From NCBI GenBank assembly GCA_017401985.1, contig JAFPNK010000058.1, positions 1-32,166 on the forward strand: 32,166 nt of DNA, written 5' to 3'. This document shows, in pieces, positions 1-9,411 of this stretch (its first letter is position 1; every line of letters begins with the position of its first letter). The notes beneath the pieces are model-generated. The model did not search any database. It was not told the origin of the DNA and saw only the letters and a program-made list of their open reading frames with translations. The position numbers were made by a program, and so were the translations under genes. The DNA comes from Paludibacteraceae bacterium. GTDB taxonomy: Bacteria > Bacteroidota > Bacteroidia > Bacteroidales > Paludibacteraceae.

Positions 1-1524
1 CGAACCCAACGGAATCATCGAGGTGGCTAAAGAAATATCCTTGCGGTCCAGACGCTTGAGATAACGCATCAATTCCGTTTCGGTATGGTACTTCTTAAAC
101 ACCTCAGCCTGCAGATAATCCACCTCGCGCACGCGGTTCTCGTCGATAGCCCACAAGCCTTCGAACGCCTCATCGCTCTCTTCGTACTGCGCCATGTTTC
201 CGGAAGCCTCAGCGAAGAGTTCAATCAGGTCATTCATATCATCTATATCGACCGTCTCATCAATCGACAAGCCGATCCACCCTTCGGGTGCATAATAGAG
301 GTTGATACCCAGTTCTTCGGCTTTCTCACGCAAGTCTTTCAACTTTAAACTTTCATCGTTCAACCTTATCTTCAGCGTATCGAAGAACTCCGCATTCTCC
401 TGCTCGTACCCGTATGCCTGAAGCATCTCACTCAGGTAAACGGCTTTGCCGTGAATGCCTTCGGCTATCTCGCGAATACCCTGTGCACCGTGATAAACGG
501 CGTACATACCGGCCATCATGGCAGAGAGGGCTTCCGCGGTGCAGATGTTCGAAGTAGCGCGTTCGCGCTTGATATGTTGCTCGCGGGTCTGGAGCGCCAG
601 ACGATACGCAGGGTGCTCGTATTTATCTTTACTCAAACCGATGATACGTCCCGGCATCTCGCGTTTGTATTCATCGCGTGTAGCCATATAACCGGCTGTC
701 GGGCCACCAAAGCCCATCGGCAGACCGAATCGCTGTGCCGTACCGCACATGATATCCGCGTTAAGCGGTTTGAGCAGTGCGAGCGCCATGAGGTCAGCCA
801 CCACGGTCACTTTGAGTCCGGCTGCATGACAGTCGTCAATGAAGGTCTCGTAGTCCTCGATAGCACCATCGCTGTTCGGCCACTGAACGAGTGCGCCGAA
901 GAACTCTGCATTCGGTTCAAAATCCGCATAACTGCCGGTAACAATCTCTATACCTTGTCCGGCCGCGCGCGTGCGTAATACAGACAATGTGTTCGGCCAT
1001 ATTTTCTCATCCACAAACACTTTGCACACATTGGCCTTCACCTGTTCGCGACTGCGGAGGTTACGCATCATCGTGACCGACTCGGCAGCAGCAGTCGCTT
1101 CATCGAGCAACGAGCAGTTAGCGAGCGGCAGACCGGTCAGGTCGCTGATCATGGTCTGGAAAACAAACAGCGCTTCGAGACGCCCCTGGCTCACCTCTGC
1201 CTGATACGGAGTGTAAGAAGTGTACCACACGGGGTTCTCCAGTATATTGCGACGAATAACGGCAGGTGTGATCGTGCCGTACCATCCGCGTCCGATATAA
1301 GAGCGGTAAGGCTCGTTTTGCAGCAAGGTGTTCTCCGCTACCTCCAGTTGTACCTGCTCGGTACGGGGTTCGTCCAGTTCAATCGGTTCCGGCAACAGGA
1401 TATCCGCAGGCATCGTCTCGCGCACTAACGCGTCCATCGATTCGGCACCGATGGCTTCTAACATCTGTTTCTCGTCTTCCGAAGTGAGTCCAATATGTCG
1501 CGACTCAAGGTAATTTACATTCAT
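1..1524 (-). CDS. gcvP: Glycine dehydrogenase (glycine cleavage P protein), N-terminal part, cut by window edge
   Basis: P protein of the glycine cleavage system: decarboxylates glycine with PLP and passes the aminomethyl group to the lipoyl arm of GcvH. About 508 codons are visible, roughly the first half of a usual ~950-residue single-chain GcvP. The start (MNVNYLESRHIG) fits the family N-terminus with its RHIGLT-type motif. Further on are family-like stretches: AYTPYQAE-like (YTPYQAEVSQGRLEAL), DEATAAAE, and the GFGGPTAG loop. The reading frame is still open at base 1, ending in an SMIPLGS segment that in the family precedes the C-terminal half carrying the PLP lysine, so that lysine is outside the window. 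Only 16 bp separate it from the upstream aminotransferase, so the two are probably co-transcribed. A lipoate ligase-like gene lies just beyond. Single-chain rather than split GcvPA/PB is inferred from the lack of any stop up to residue 508. Confidence 0.95.
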   Translation of the reverse strand, partial: MNVNYLESRHIGLTSEDEKQMLEAIGAESMDALVRETMPADILLPEPIELDEPRTEQVQLEVAENTLLQNEPYRSYIGRGWYGTITPAVIRRNILENPVWYTSYTPYQAEVSQGRLEALFVFQTMISDLTGLPLANCSLLDEATAAAESVTMMRNLRSREQVKANVCKVFVDEKIWPNTLSVLRTRAAGQGIEIVTGSYADFEPNAEFFGALVQWPNSDGAIEDYETFIDDCHAAGLKVTVVADLMALALLKPLNADIMCGTAQRFGLPMGFGGPTAGYMATRDEYKREMPGRIIGLSKDKYEHPAYRLALQTREQHIKRERATSNICTAEALSAMMAGMYAVYHGAQGIREIAEGIHGKAVYLSEMLQAYGYEQENAEFFDTLKIRLNDESLKLKDLREKAEELGINLYYAPEGWIGLSIDETVDIDDMNDLIELFAEASGNMAQYEESDEAFEGLWAIDENRVREVDYLQAEVFKKYHTETELMRYLKRLDRKDISLATSMIPLGS

Positions 1525-1540
1525 ATAGTAGTATTTTTTA

Positions 1541-2728
1541 TTATCCGTTATAAGCTTCGAGGGCTTTGCGTAGCACGATCATCGCTTTGGCGAGGTCCTC
1601 TTTATTGAGCACATAGGCCATACGTACCTGATGACGGCCGTCTTCCGGGTGGGTATAGAAACCAGTTCCCGGTGCCATCATCACGGTAGAACCTTCATAC
1701 TGGAAGTCCGTCAAGCACCATTTACAGAATTTCTCTACATCATCTACCGGCAACTCCACCATCACGTAGAACGCGCCGGTCGGAGCGGGTGCAAACACAC
1801 CGGGGATCTGATTCAATTGGTCAATCAGGAAATTACGACGGCTCAGATACTCATCGTACACCTCCTGCATGTACTCTTCCGGCGTGGAGAGGGATGCTTC
1901 CGCAATCACCTGACCGAAGAGCGGAGGACTGAGGCGCGCCTGACAGAATTTCATCACTGCCTCGCGGACTGCTTTGTTCTTCGTGATCAGCGCACCGATA
2001 CGAATACCGCATTCGCTGTAGCGCTTGGACACACTGTCCACCAGCACCACATTTTGCTCGATGCCCTCCAGGTGGCAGGCGGAGATATACGGCGACTTTG
2101 TGTAGATGAACTCGCGGTACACCTCATCGGAAATAAGATAGAGGTTGTATTTCTGCACAAGGTCACGTATCTGCCGCATCTCCTGCTTGGTGTACAGATA
2201 ACCCGTCGGGTTATTGGGGTTACAGATGAGGATAGCACGCGTCTTGGGCGTAATCTGCTTCTCGAACTCCTCCACCGGCGGTAACTTGAATCCGTTCTTG
2301 ATATCCGTCTTCACCGATTTGACTACCGCGCCGGCCGAGATAGCGAACGCCATGTAGTTCGCGTACGACGGATCGGTCACAATGATCTCATCGCCCGGGT
2401 TAAGGCAACTCATATAGGCAAACATGATGGCTTCCGAACCACCGGCGGTGATGATGATCTCATCCGGGGAAAGGTCAATGCCGTACTCGGCATAATAACT
2501 CACCATCTTCGTTCGAAGAGACTTAAGCCCCTGGGACGGCGAATAGGCCAGAATATCCTGGTTGAAGTTCTTCACCGCCTCCATGGCTTGAGGAGGAGTC
2601 TTGATGTCCGGCTGACCGATATTGAGGTGATACACATGCACACCGGCCAGTTTGGCCTCGTCGGCATATTTAGCCAATTTACGGATCGGCGATTCCGGCA
2701 TTGATTGCGCACGAAGAGATATTTCCAT
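1541..2728 (-). CDS. PLP-dependent aminotransferase, class I/II (AspC-like)
   Basis: Fold-type I aminotransferase of 395 residues, a normal family length. Visible landmarks: the N-terminal NIGQPDI segment (~36-42), GGSEAI phosphate-binding loop (~96-101), NPNNPTG (~170-176), SDEVY with the cofactor-contacting Asp201 and Tyr204, and the PLP Schiff-base lysine K235 in SVSKRYSECG. The substrate cannot be read from sequence; relatives annotated as aspartate or aromatic aminotransferases are the closest guess. The gene has its own promoter (2748-2779) that fits in the 51-bp gap after the lipoate ligase gene, leaving a very short leader of about 14 nt, and probably also drives gcvP. The start at 2728 is the only ATG compatible with that promoter and with a normal N-terminus. 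Confidence 0.93.
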   Translation of the reverse strand: MEISLRAQSMPESPIRKLAKYADEAKLAGVHVYHLNIGQPDIKTPPQAMEAVKNFNQDILAYSPSQGLKSLRTKMVSYYAEYGIDLSPDEIIITAGGSEAIMFAYMSCLNPGDEIIVTDPSYANYMAFAISAGAVVKSVKTDIKNGFKLPPVEEFEKQITPKTRAILICNPNNPTGYLYTKQEMRQIRDLVQKYNLYLISDEVYREFIYTKSPYISACHLEGIEQNVVLVDSVSKRYSECGIRIGALITKNKAVREAVMKFCQARLSPPLFGQVIAEASLSTPEEYMQEVYDEYLSRRNFLIDQLNQIPGVFAPAPTGAFYVMVELPVDDVEKFCKWCLTDFQYEGSTVMMAPGTGFYTHPEDGRHQVRMAYVLNKEDLAKAMIVLRKALEAYNG

Positions 2729-2747
2729 ACTATTCCAAATTACGCTG

Positions 2748-2779
2748 CAAAATTACTATTTTTTTTGCATATGTGCAAA
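2748..2779 (-). promoter_or_regulatory. Bacteroidetes-type promoter for the aminotransferase-gcvP unit
   Basis: Read on the minus strand: TTTG (2779-2776), 20 bp, then TAATTTTG (2755-2748), matching the primary sigma factor consensus TTTG / TAnnTTTG of Bacteroidetes. It starts immediately upstream of the stop codon of the lipoate ligase gene (2780-2782) and about 20 bp before the aminotransferase ATG. Match is by eye; no start site was measured. Confidence 0.8.
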
Positions 2780-3406
2780 TTATTTTCTATAAAAAAGAGC
2801 CAACGCTTCTTCCAAAACTTGGCGGAAAGACTGCGTGTTGCCCAGGTCATGGATCCGGCGGAGGTTGATCACCCGCTGACGAACGGACTGAACGGCATGT
2901 TTCTCCAGTTTGGCAGCGGAAGGGGTGATGGCCTGTTGGAGCGCATCGAGGTTGATGTCATAGACGATGGAGGCATGTACGACCGTACCCGTAGGCGTAG
3001 TGTAACACGCTGTTCCCGCCACTTTGCGTTCGCCAACCAGCACATCGTTATGTTGCGTAGTGACCGCATCGTAACCCAATTGTCGGAAAGCGCCGGCAAG
3101 GAGTTGAAGAAACGTGTCAAACACCTCTTGGCTGTGGGTGGAAGGGGAGATGAAGGAGACCATGAGGTTACCCCCATCCGCATAGACACATCCTCCTCCA
3201 CTCTGCCGCTGCACAACGCTTATGCCGTGCGCCGCACAGTAGGCTTCATTCACCTCCTGCTCGCGAACCTGATGGCGGCCGTAGATGACTGTTGGTGCCA
3301 CGATCCACGTAAAGAGCGTCGGCTCTTTGACCGTCTTCACCATCTCCGCCTCCAACGCCAAGTACTCCGTAAGCGCCAAGCCTTCTGAAAATCTTACTAC
3401 TTTCAT
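2780..3406 (-). CDS. Lipoate-protein ligase A family protein, short form
   Basis: Belongs to the BPL/LplA/LipB fold. The motif RQSGGGCVY (~67-75) matches the lipoyl-AMP binding loop, GERKVAGTA contains the probable catalytic lysine (K128), and VHASIVYDIN (~143-152) matches the H-x-S-x-x-x-D stretch that follows it. At 208 residues it consists of the catalytic domain only; E. coli LplA has an additional C-terminal accessory domain, so activation and transfer may be split or the enzyme may act as a transferase. Likely role: attaching lipoate to GcvH or 2-oxoacid dehydrogenase E2 subunits, in keeping with gcvP nearby. It is the last gene of the operon beginning at 9367, and its ATG directly follows a 42-bp heptamer array. 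Biotin or octanoate as substrate cannot be excluded from sequence alone. Confidence 0.85.
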   Translation of the reverse strand: MKVVRFSEGLALTEYLALEAEMVKTVKEPTLFTWIVAPTVIYGRHQVREQEVNEAYCAAHGISVVQRQSGGGCVYADGGNLMVSFISPSTHSQEVFDTFLQLLAGAFRQLGYDAVTTQHNDVLVGERKVAGTACYTTPTGTVVHASIVYDINLDALQQAITPSAAKLEKHAVQSVRQRVINLRRIHDLGNTQSFRQVLEEALALFYRK

Positions 3407-3448
3407 CTTACACTATACACCTTACACTGTACACCTTACACTGTACAC
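3407..3448 (-). repeat. Heptamer tandem array between guanine deaminase and lipoate ligase genes
   Basis: Six 7-bp units fill 42 of the 44 intergenic bases. On the minus (coding) strand they alternate GTGTACA, GTGTAAG, GTGTACA, GTGTAAG, GTGTATA, GTGTAAG, and the ATG of the ligase gene follows at once. Equivalent to three 14-bp units with one substitution. The GTGTAAG unit carries a TAA. Confidence 0.95.
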
Positions 3449-3450
3449 CT

Positions 3451-4728
3451 TTACATCACCGGTTCGGGCAGTTCGACACCGCGGCAGAAACGACGTTTGA
3501 TATCGCGGTCATCGCCGAGGTAGATATAGCGTTCGAGGCGTTGCTCGAGCGTGTAGTTATCATAATTGAGATACCGGTCATCAATAAGGAGCGCATCGAA
3601 TTCATAACCGGGTTCGAAGGAGCCGACCTTACCGAAGAACGAGCCGCCGCCTTTGGTAGCGAGATAGAACACTTCGCTAAGGCTAAGGAACTGCATCTCG
3701 CCGCGTGTCTGGGCGTAGTTGAGTTTGGATACCTGAATAGCGTACTGCATGACGCGCAGCATAGACATATGATGTCCAGCCGACACATCGGTTCCGAGCG
3801 CCACGTTGATACCGGCATTGAGGAACTTACGAATAGGCGCCATACCGGACGAGAGGTTACTGTTGGACATCGGGCAGTGTACTACGTACACGCCGTTGCG
3901 ACGCATGAGTTCCATCTCCTCGCCGTCGGTGTAGCAGCAGTGTGCCATGAGCGTAGGCGTCTGACCGAACAGACCGTATTTATCGTACGCGCCTCCGTAA
4001 CAGGTGGTGTCCGGTTCGAGTTCATGCACCCACATGATCTCCGAGCGGTTCTCTGAGAGGTGCGACTGCACGGGCAGACCGGTCTCTTTGGCGTATTCGC
4101 CGAGAGCGGTCAGCATTTTTTCTGAACAGGAAGGCACGAAACGCGGGGTGATGATCGGTTGCACCAGACCGTTGCCGTGCTCATCGAGGTGCGACTTGAG
4201 CATACGCATGCCTTCCAGCACTTCGGCGGTGGTGTTCTGTAGCGTGTCAGGACTGTTACGGTTCATGCCGACGAGTCCGACCATCGCACCCATGCCGGCC
4301 TGAATAAAGAGGTCAGCCAGGATACGAGTGGACTCCGGATGAATGGTACCGAAGACAGCACTACGCATCGTACCTTGCATCCACAACTCGTGCACAAAAC
4401 GGCGATACATACGCCGTGCGTAGTCCGGGTCGCGGTATTTGGTTTCCTCCGGGAACGTATAGGTATTAAGCCACGGCAGCAGTTCGAGGTCAAGCGCCAG
4501 ACCCATGTTCCGATACTGCGGTGCGTGCACGTGCAGGTCGTTAAAGGCAGGAATAAGGATCTTGTCTCCAAAATCCATCACTTGGCGACGCCAGTCCATG
4601 TTCTCCGGCAGTTCGCGATAGATACCTTCAATCAAGCCGTTGGACTTAACCACAATGTATCCGTGCTCGATGATTTCCAACTTCCCGGGTGTGGGAGTGA
4701 AAATGATGTTCGCTCTGTAGATTTTCAT
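3451..4728 (-). CDS. guaD: Guanine deaminase (amidohydrolase superfamily)
   Basis: Converts guanine to xanthine and ammonia with a single zinc. At 425 residues it is normal for the family. Zinc and catalytic residues are visible: H66 and H68 in DLHVHAPQY, H223 and E226 in SHLSE, H263 in LMAHCCY, and D314 in LGTDV. The segments GLALDLELLPWLNTYTFPEE (~76-95), MNRNSP and PRFVPSC are characteristic of guanine deaminase rather than of cytosine, adenine or chlorohydrolase-type relatives. Its ATG overlaps the stop of the upstream gtrA-like gene by 4 bp (ATGA), suggesting translational coupling. Purine salvage has no obvious link to the neighbouring envelope and tRNA charging genes, so the operon looks mixed in function. 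Confidence 0.92.
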   Translation of the reverse strand: MKIYRANIIFTPTPGKLEIIEHGYIVVKSNGLIEGIYRELPENMDWRRQVMDFGDKILIPAFNDLHVHAPQYRNMGLALDLELLPWLNTYTFPEETKYRDPDYARRMYRRFVHELWMQGTMRSAVFGTIHPESTRILADLFIQAGMGAMVGLVGMNRNSPDTLQNTTAEVLEGMRMLKSHLDEHGNGLVQPIITPRFVPSCSEKMLTALGEYAKETGLPVQSHLSENRSEIMWVHELEPDTTCYGGAYDKYGLFGQTPTLMAHCCYTDGEEMELMRRNGVYVVHCPMSNSNLSSGMAPIRKFLNAGINVALGTDVSAGHHMSMLRVMQYAIQVSKLNYAQTRGEMQFLSLSEVFYLATKGGGSFFGKVGSFEPGYEFDALLIDDRYLNYDNYTLEQRLERYIYLGDDRDIKRRFCRGVELPEPVM

Positions 4729-5150
4729 TTTTCTTCTTTTTTAAAGAATATAAGGCAAATAAGATAATTGATACATCCTCCGATGAAGATAACCACGTAA
4801 CTGATGTATTCTTCTTTCCATTCAGGCCACAGTTCGATGGCGAGAGGGAGTAGCGCGAACTGGATGATCAGATTGACAGCACGCGCGGAGAGGAATCCTC
4901 CGGCATTCTTCAGGCTGGGACGAGTACCGAAAGCGTACCAGTTGAGGAACAGGTAGTTCGGCACTATCTCTACCAGATAGCCGATGGCGAACGCCACGTA
5001 GTATAAGGCCACTCCTTTCTCCGGTTGTCCGAGTGCCCACAATGCCGCCTTGAACACCCAGGTCTGTACGAACATTCCTGTTGTTCCGATGACGGTAAAG
5101 CGAAGTGCACTTCGAACTTTGTCCGGCAGATAGGAAGAGGGTAACCTCAT
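4725..5150 (-). CDS. GtrA-like family membrane protein
   Basis: Small integral membrane protein of 141 residues with four predicted hydrophobic segments (approx. 15-37, 47-66, 85-105, 114-134), the topology of the GtrA family (PF04138). Family-like features are the RFTVIGTTG start of the first helix, the ..FLNWYAFG stretch after the second helix, and a basic C-terminus after the last helix (FFKKEEK). GtrA proteins are thought to assist transfer of lipid-linked sugars across the membrane, but the role of this copy is unknown. The gene starts 7 bp after alaS, inside a heptamer repeat, and overlaps guaD by 4 bp. Confidence 0.8.
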   Translation of the reverse strand: MRLPSSYLPDKVRSALRFTVIGTTGMFVQTWVFKAALWALGQPEKGVALYYVAFAIGYLVEIVPNYLFLNWYAFGTRPSLKNAGGFLSARAVNLIIQFALLPLAIELWPEWKEEYISYVVIFIGGCINYLICLIFFKKEEK

Positions 5151-5169
5151 TTATGATTTATGATTTTAA
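5149..5169. repeat. Heptamer array at the alaS / gtrA-like junction
   Basis: Plus-strand units ATTTATG, ATTTATG, ATTTTAA. Read on the coding minus strand, the array carries the alaS stop codon (TAA, 5160-5158) and its end touches the ATG of the gtrA-like gene (5150-5148). Three units only, the last imperfect. Confidence 0.75.
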
Positions 5170-7764
5170 ATTTGCGAGCAATTCCTCCATCGCGGCATTG
5201 AGGCCGTTGACGTCACGACCGCCGGCAGTAGCCATCCAGGGTTGACCACCTCCACCGCCTTGAATATTCTTAGCCGCGGACTTGATCATCGCACCGGCAT
5301 TCAGGCCTGCTTCTACGAGCGGTTGGCTCAGGAAGACAGCAATCGTCGGTTTGTTCTCGAACTGCGTAGCGGCTACGACGGCGAACTTCACATCGGTGAA
5401 CTTACCGCGCAGCAGCGGCATCACGCCACGAATCATCTCAGGATTAGCTTCGCCTTGCAGGCGTACCAGTTTGATATCACCGAAGTCCTCGGCACGTGCG
5501 ATCAGGTCATCGCGATAGCGCTCAATCTTCTCCGCCATGAACTCTTCGATCTGTTTCTTGAGTCCAGCGTTCTCGTCAATAGACTTGCGAATAGCCGCAG
5601 CGAGATCCGGGGCATTATTGAAGAGCGCTTTGAGGCCTGTGAGCGTGTCTTGCGCCATGTAATAGAGTTCATCGGCTTTAGCGGCCGTCACTGCTTCGAT
5701 ACGACGCACACCGGCTGCGATACTGGTCTCCATGAGAATACGTACCGAACCGATACGACCGGTGGAGGACACGTGACAACCGCCACAGAGTTCCACCGAC
5801 GGACCGTATTTGATGACGCGCACGTCGTCGCCGTATTTCTCACCGAACAGCGCCATGGCACCCATCGCTTTCGCTTCCGCGATCGGCGTGTGACGACTCT
5901 CCTCGAGATGAATATCCTGACGAATGAGTTGGTTAGCCAGCACCTCTACCTTACGCAGCTCCTCCGGTGTCACTTTCTGGAAGTGAGAGAAGTCAAAACG
6001 CAGGCTGTCCGGGGTTACCAAACTACCCTTCTGCTCTACGTGTTTGCCCAGCACCTCACGCAGCGCGTAATGGATGATGTGCGTAGCCGAGTGGTTGCAA
6101 GCAATCGCCTGACGGCGCTCGGCGTCTACGGTAGCGATGAGTGCCTCGCCAAGAATGGCGGGCAATTCCGTGAGGATGTGTACCGGGAGGTTGTTCTCGC
6201 GTTTGGTATCGATAACACGAACGTTGCCGAGCGTACCGGTATCTCCGACCTCACCACCCATTTCGGCATAGAACGGGGTCTTGGAGAGCACCACTTGATA
6301 GAACTCTTTGCCTTTCTGGCTGACCTTACGGTAACGGAGGATCTGTGTCTCGCAACTCAACTCGTCATAACCGACGAACTCAGTCTCGCCTTCAGCCAGG
6401 ACAGTCCAGTCGCCCAGGTCTTGCTTGTTCGCTTCGCGACCCATCGATTTCTGGTGCTCAAGGGCTTTGTTGTATTCCTCTTCGTTGGTGGTGAAACCGT
6501 TCTCACGGAGAATGAGTTCCGTGAGGTCGAGCGGGAAACCGTATGTATCTTTGAGCGTGAACACATCCACGCCGCTGATCTCTTTTTTGTTGGCCTTGCG
6601 TGCTTCGTCCATCAGTTTGTCGAGCAGACCGATGCCTTTATCGAGCGTACGCAGGAACGCTTCTTCCTCGGACTTGATGACCGGAGTGATCTGTGCCTGC
6701 TGCTTCACCAGTTCGGGATACGCCTCACCGAGGTCGGCAATCAGTTGCGGCACGAGTTGGTAGAGGAAGGCGGAGCGCATGTTGAGGAACGTGTAACCGT
6801 ACCGCACGGCGCGGCGAAGGATACGACGAATGACATAACCCGCTTTCTCGTTCGACGGCAACTGTCCGTCGGTGATGGCGAAGGCGATGGTACGTATATG
6901 ATCGGCGATAACACGCATCGCGATATCGGTCTTCTCGTCCTTACCGTATTCGCAACCACAGATAGCGCCGATCTTTTTCAGCATCGGTTGGAACACATCG
7001 GTGTCGTAGTTCGAGGTCTTGCCTTGAATCGTACGCACCAGACGCTCGAAGCCCATACCGGTATCAATCACTTTCTTAGCCAGCGGTTCGAGCGAACCGT
7101 CTGCCTTGCGGTTGTATTGCATGAACACGATGTTCCAGATCTCAATCACCTGCGGATGATCTTTGTTGACCAGTTCACGTCCCGGCACTTTGGCACGCTC
7201 TTCCGCCGAACGGCTGTCTACGTGAATCTCCGAGCACGGACCGCAAGGACCGGTATCACCCATCTCCCAGAAGTTATCGTGCTTGTTACCGTTGAGGATA
7301 TGATCAGCCGGCAGGTGTTTTGCCCAGATAGACGCAGCTTCATCATCGCGACTCAGTCCTTCTTCGGGCGAACCCTCAAAGACCGTTGCGTAGAGGTTTG
7401 CGGGATCAATCTTAAGCACATCCACGATGTATTCCCATGCGAAATCAATCGCTTCGGTCTTGAAATAATCTCCGAAGGACCAGTTACCGAGCATCTCGAA
7501 CATGGTGTGGTGGTAGGTGTCGTGTCCTACCTCCTCAAGGTCGTTATGCTTACCCGACACGCGAAGACACTTCTGACTGTCTGCCACGCGGGGATACTTA
7601 ATGGGGTCGTTGCCAAGGATGATACCCTTCCACGGGTTCATTCCTGCGTTGGTGAACATAAGGGTGGGATCATCTTTGATCACCATCGGCGCAGAGGGAA
7701 CGATCTGGTGTCCCTTCGACGCCATAAAGTCCAAGAAGGACTGACGAATTTGTTGTGATGTCAT
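5158..7764 (-). CDS. alaS: Alanyl-tRNA synthetase
   Basis: Charges tRNA-Ala. The 868-residue protein has the full domain set: class II catalytic core (1-~240, with the start [32 protein letters not shown] and [11 protein letters not shown] at 171-181), tRNA-recognition region, editing domain with the metal-binding HSATH (H558, H562) and CGGCH (C660, H664), and the C-Ala domain with the glycine-rich [14 protein letters not shown] near the end. All four editing-site ligands are present, so mischarged Ser/Gly should be cleared. It sits 6 bp after pdxA and 7 bp before the gtrA-like gene, in the middle of a probable six-gene operon. Its stop codon lies in a heptamer repeat. Confidence 0.98.
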   Translation of the reverse strand: MTSQQIRQSFLDFMASKGHQIVPSAPMVIKDDPTLMFTNAGMNPWKGIILGNDPIKYPRVADSQKCLRVSGKHNDLEEVGHDTYHHTMFEMLGNWSFGDYFKTEAIDFAWEYIVDVLKIDPANLYATVFEGSPEEGLSRDDEAASIWAKHLPADHILNGNKHDNFWEMGDTGPCGPCSEIHVDSRSAEERAKVPGRELVNKDHPQVIEIWNIVFMQYNRKADGSLEPLAKKVIDTGMGFERLVRTIQGKTSNYDTDVFQPMLKKIGAICGCEYGKDEKTDIAMRVIADHIRTIAFAITDGQLPSNEKAGYVIRRILRRAVRYGYTFLNMRSAFLYQLVPQLIADLGEAYPELVKQQAQITPVIKSEEEAFLRTLDKGIGLLDKLMDEARKANKKEISGVDVFTLKDTYGFPLDLTELILRENGFTTNEEEYNKALEHQKSMGREANKQDLGDWTVLAEGETEFVGYDELSCETQILRYRKVSQKGKEFYQVVLSKTPFYAEMGGEVGDTGTLGNVRVIDTKRENNLPVHILTELPAILGEALIATVDAERRQAIACNHSATHIIHYALREVLGKHVEQKGSLVTPDSLRFDFSHFQKVTPEELRKVEVLANQLIRQDIHLEESRHTPIAEAKAMGAMALFGEKYGDDVRVIKYGPSVELCGGCHVSSTGRIGSVRILMETSIAAGVRRIEAVTAAKADELYYMAQDTLTGLKALFNNAPDLAAAIRKSIDENAGLKKQIEEFMAEKIERYRDDLIARAEDFGDIKLVRLQGEANPEMIRGVMPLLRGKFTDVKFAVVAATQFENKPTIAVFLSQPLVEAGLNAGAMIKSAAKNIQGGGGGQPWMATAGGRDVNGLNAAMEELLANLKS

Positions 7765-7770
7765 TTATAT

Positions 7771-8862
7771 CTATTGATTTTGATTCTCGTTATATCTCGT
7801 TGTTTTGAAGTCTATGAATTCGCGTCGCGGTTTGCCTTCCGTATCCGCCCGCTCAATGAATGGCAGGGGATTAGCGGTGTTCTCGTCGTATTCCGCCCGC
7901 TCGCGAATCACATCAATTGCCATATAGATAGCGTGCCGCATCGAGGCCTCGTCGGCTTGGTTCTTACCCGCTATATCGTAACCGGTGCCATGGTCAGGCG
8001 AGGTGCGTACGACAGACAAGCCGGCCGTGAAATTGACTCCGCTCATATCAAGGGTCTTGAACGGAATCAGTCCCTGGTCATGGTACATCGCGAGCACGGC
8101 ATCGAAATGCTTGAAGTGTCCGGAACCGAAGAATCCGTCGGCAGCGTACGGTCCGAATGCCCATATACCCTGCTCTTTGGCCTTGTTGATAGCCGGCAGA
8201 ATGATCTCTTGTTCCTCCTTACCGAGCAGTCCCTGGTCACCGGCATGGGGATTGAGCGCCAGCACGGCGATACGCGGTTTCTCCAATCCGAAGTCCCGTT
8301 TGAGAGTGCGGTTGAGAATAGTCATTTTGGCGATTATCCGTTCCTCGGTTATCTGCGCAGGTATATCCGCGAGCGCCACATGATTGCACACTAACGCCAC
8401 GCGCAGGTTCTCCGAGCAGAGCATCATCAGGCTCTCACCTCCGAAGATCCGCTCGATATACTCGGTGTGACCGCCGTTAAGCGCCTCTTTGTTGAGCGGA
8501 GCCGTCACAAGCGCCTGCACACGTCCTTCTTTGAGATCGCGGCACGCGCGGTCGAGCGATGCTTTGGCGGCCTTGTTCGCTTCGTCCGTCATGGCACCGA
8601 ACTGCACCGGCACGTTATCCGGATAGCTGACGATAAGGTTCATACGGCCGTCTTTGGCTTGCTCCGGCGTATCGATGATATTCCACGTTACATTACGGTG
8701 ATCTTCATCCAGGGTCTGCAGGTGATGCTTAGCCACCGCTGCATTACCGTACACCACGGGGCGTAGCACTTCGAATATATGGGTCTCCAGCAGCGCTTTG
8801 AACAGCACTTCGTACCCCACTCCGTTGGTATCACCGGTTGTGATTGCTATGATAGGTTTCAT
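7771..8862 (-). CDS. pdxA: 4-hydroxythreonine-4-phosphate dehydrogenase
   Basis: Enzyme of the DXP-dependent vitamin B6 (PLP) route: oxidises 4-phosphohydroxy-L-threonine for condensation by PdxJ. 363 residues. The three metal-binding histidines are visible with family spacing: H161 (VCNHVALADIP), H206 (NPHAGDQG) and H261 (MYHDQGL), offset by 5 from my recollection of E. coli numbering. Substrate-binding GGHTEYI (~130-136) is also present. The start MKPIIAITTGD is canonical, so the 32-bp overlap with the 3' end of the upstream nitroreductase gene is real. The C-terminus is about 20-30 residues longer than usual and basic. Products feed the two PLP enzymes (aminotransferase, GcvP) at the far end of the window, but those have a separate promoter. 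Confidence 0.96.
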   Translation of the reverse strand: MKPIIAITTGDTNGVGYEVLFKALLETHIFEVLRPVVYGNAAVAKHHLQTLDEDHRNVTWNIIDTPEQAKDGRMNLIVSYPDNVPVQFGAMTDEANKAAKASLDRACRDLKEGRVQALVTAPLNKEALNGGHTEYIERIFGGESLMMLCSENLRVALVCNHVALADIPAQITEERIIAKMTILNRTLKRDFGLEKPRIAVLALNPHAGDQGLLGKEEQEIILPAINKAKEQGIWAFGPYAADGFFGSGHFKHFDAVLAMYHDQGLIPFKTLDMSGVNFTAGLSVVRTSPDHGTGYDIAGKNQADEASMRHAIYMAIDVIRERAEYDENTANPLPFIERADTEGKPRREFIDFKTTRYNENQNQ

Positions 8863-9367
8863 AATGTATTTTTTCGTACTTGAGTTTCGTTAAATCGTAG
8901 TCTTTTCGTTCCTCGTTCTTGTATCCCAGCGAGATGACGCAGAGGACGGTGCGGTCTTCGGGAATGGCGCAGAGGTTCTTAATGAGTTCCTCGGACGCTT
9001 CCCTGCAATAGACGTGACACCAGCACGCGCCGAGGCCTTGCTCCTCCGCCGCTAACAACAGGTGTTCGGCAGCTATCGCTCCGTCTGCCATCCAGGCATC
9101 GCTCAGGCTCGTATCCAGCGCCACCACGATAGCGGCAGTGGCGGTGTTGAACATCTGACTGCCGTACGTACGGCACCCGGCCATCGCACGCAGCTTAGCC
9201 TCATCGCGCACCACGATGAACTCCCATGGATTGGTGCGTTTAGACGATGGCGCCATCAGCGCGCAGCGCAACATATAATCTATTTTCTCCTGCTCCACCG
9301 GCCGGTTCGTATAGTTGCGTATCGACCGCCTTTTTTGGCATAATTCTAAAAAAGAGCCCATAATCAT
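8831..9367 (-). CDS. Nitroreductase family protein
   Basis: FMN-dependent nitroreductase-fold protein of 178 residues (176 if the second ATG at 9361 is used). The N-terminal CQKRRSIRNYTNRPV is the typical FMN phosphate-binding motif, followed by APSSKRTNPWEFIVV (~40-54) and the C-terminal GYKNEERKDYD. Members reduce nitro compounds, quinones or flavins with NAD(P)H; the natural substrate is not predictable. The frame is open further upstream to an ATG at 9505, but that extension would span the promoter at 9381-9411, so I chose 9367/9361. First gene of the probable operon leading into pdxA, with which it overlaps by 32 bp; divergent from lptD. Confidence 0.88.
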   Translation of the reverse strand: MIMGSFLELCQKRRSIRNYTNRPVEQEKIDYMLRCALMAPSSKRTNPWEFIVVRDEAKLRAMAGCRTYGSQMFNTATAAIVVALDTSLSDAWMADGAIAAEHLLLAAEEQGLGACWCHVYCREASEELIKNLCAIPEDRTVLCVISLGYKNEERKDYDLTKLKYEKIHYETYHSNHNR

Positions 9368-9380
9368 CCAAATTAGCGTG

Positions 9381-9411
9381 CAAAGATACAACTTTTTTTT
9401 GACATACGCAA
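9381..9411 (-). promoter_or_regulatory. Promoter of the nitroreductase-pdxA-alaS operon
   Basis: Minus strand: TTG (9411-9409), 20 bp, TATCTTTG (9388-9381), a canonical TAnnTTTG element. The predicted transcript start is about 8-15 nt from the nitroreductase ATG, an almost leaderless arrangement, and this decides against the longer upstream start. Confidence 0.82.

Noticed and set aside
5242-7758. 838-codon open frame antisense to alaS
   Set aside because: It mirrors alaS codon structure, lacks recognisable motifs and a start context, and alaS itself is certain; a shadow frame.
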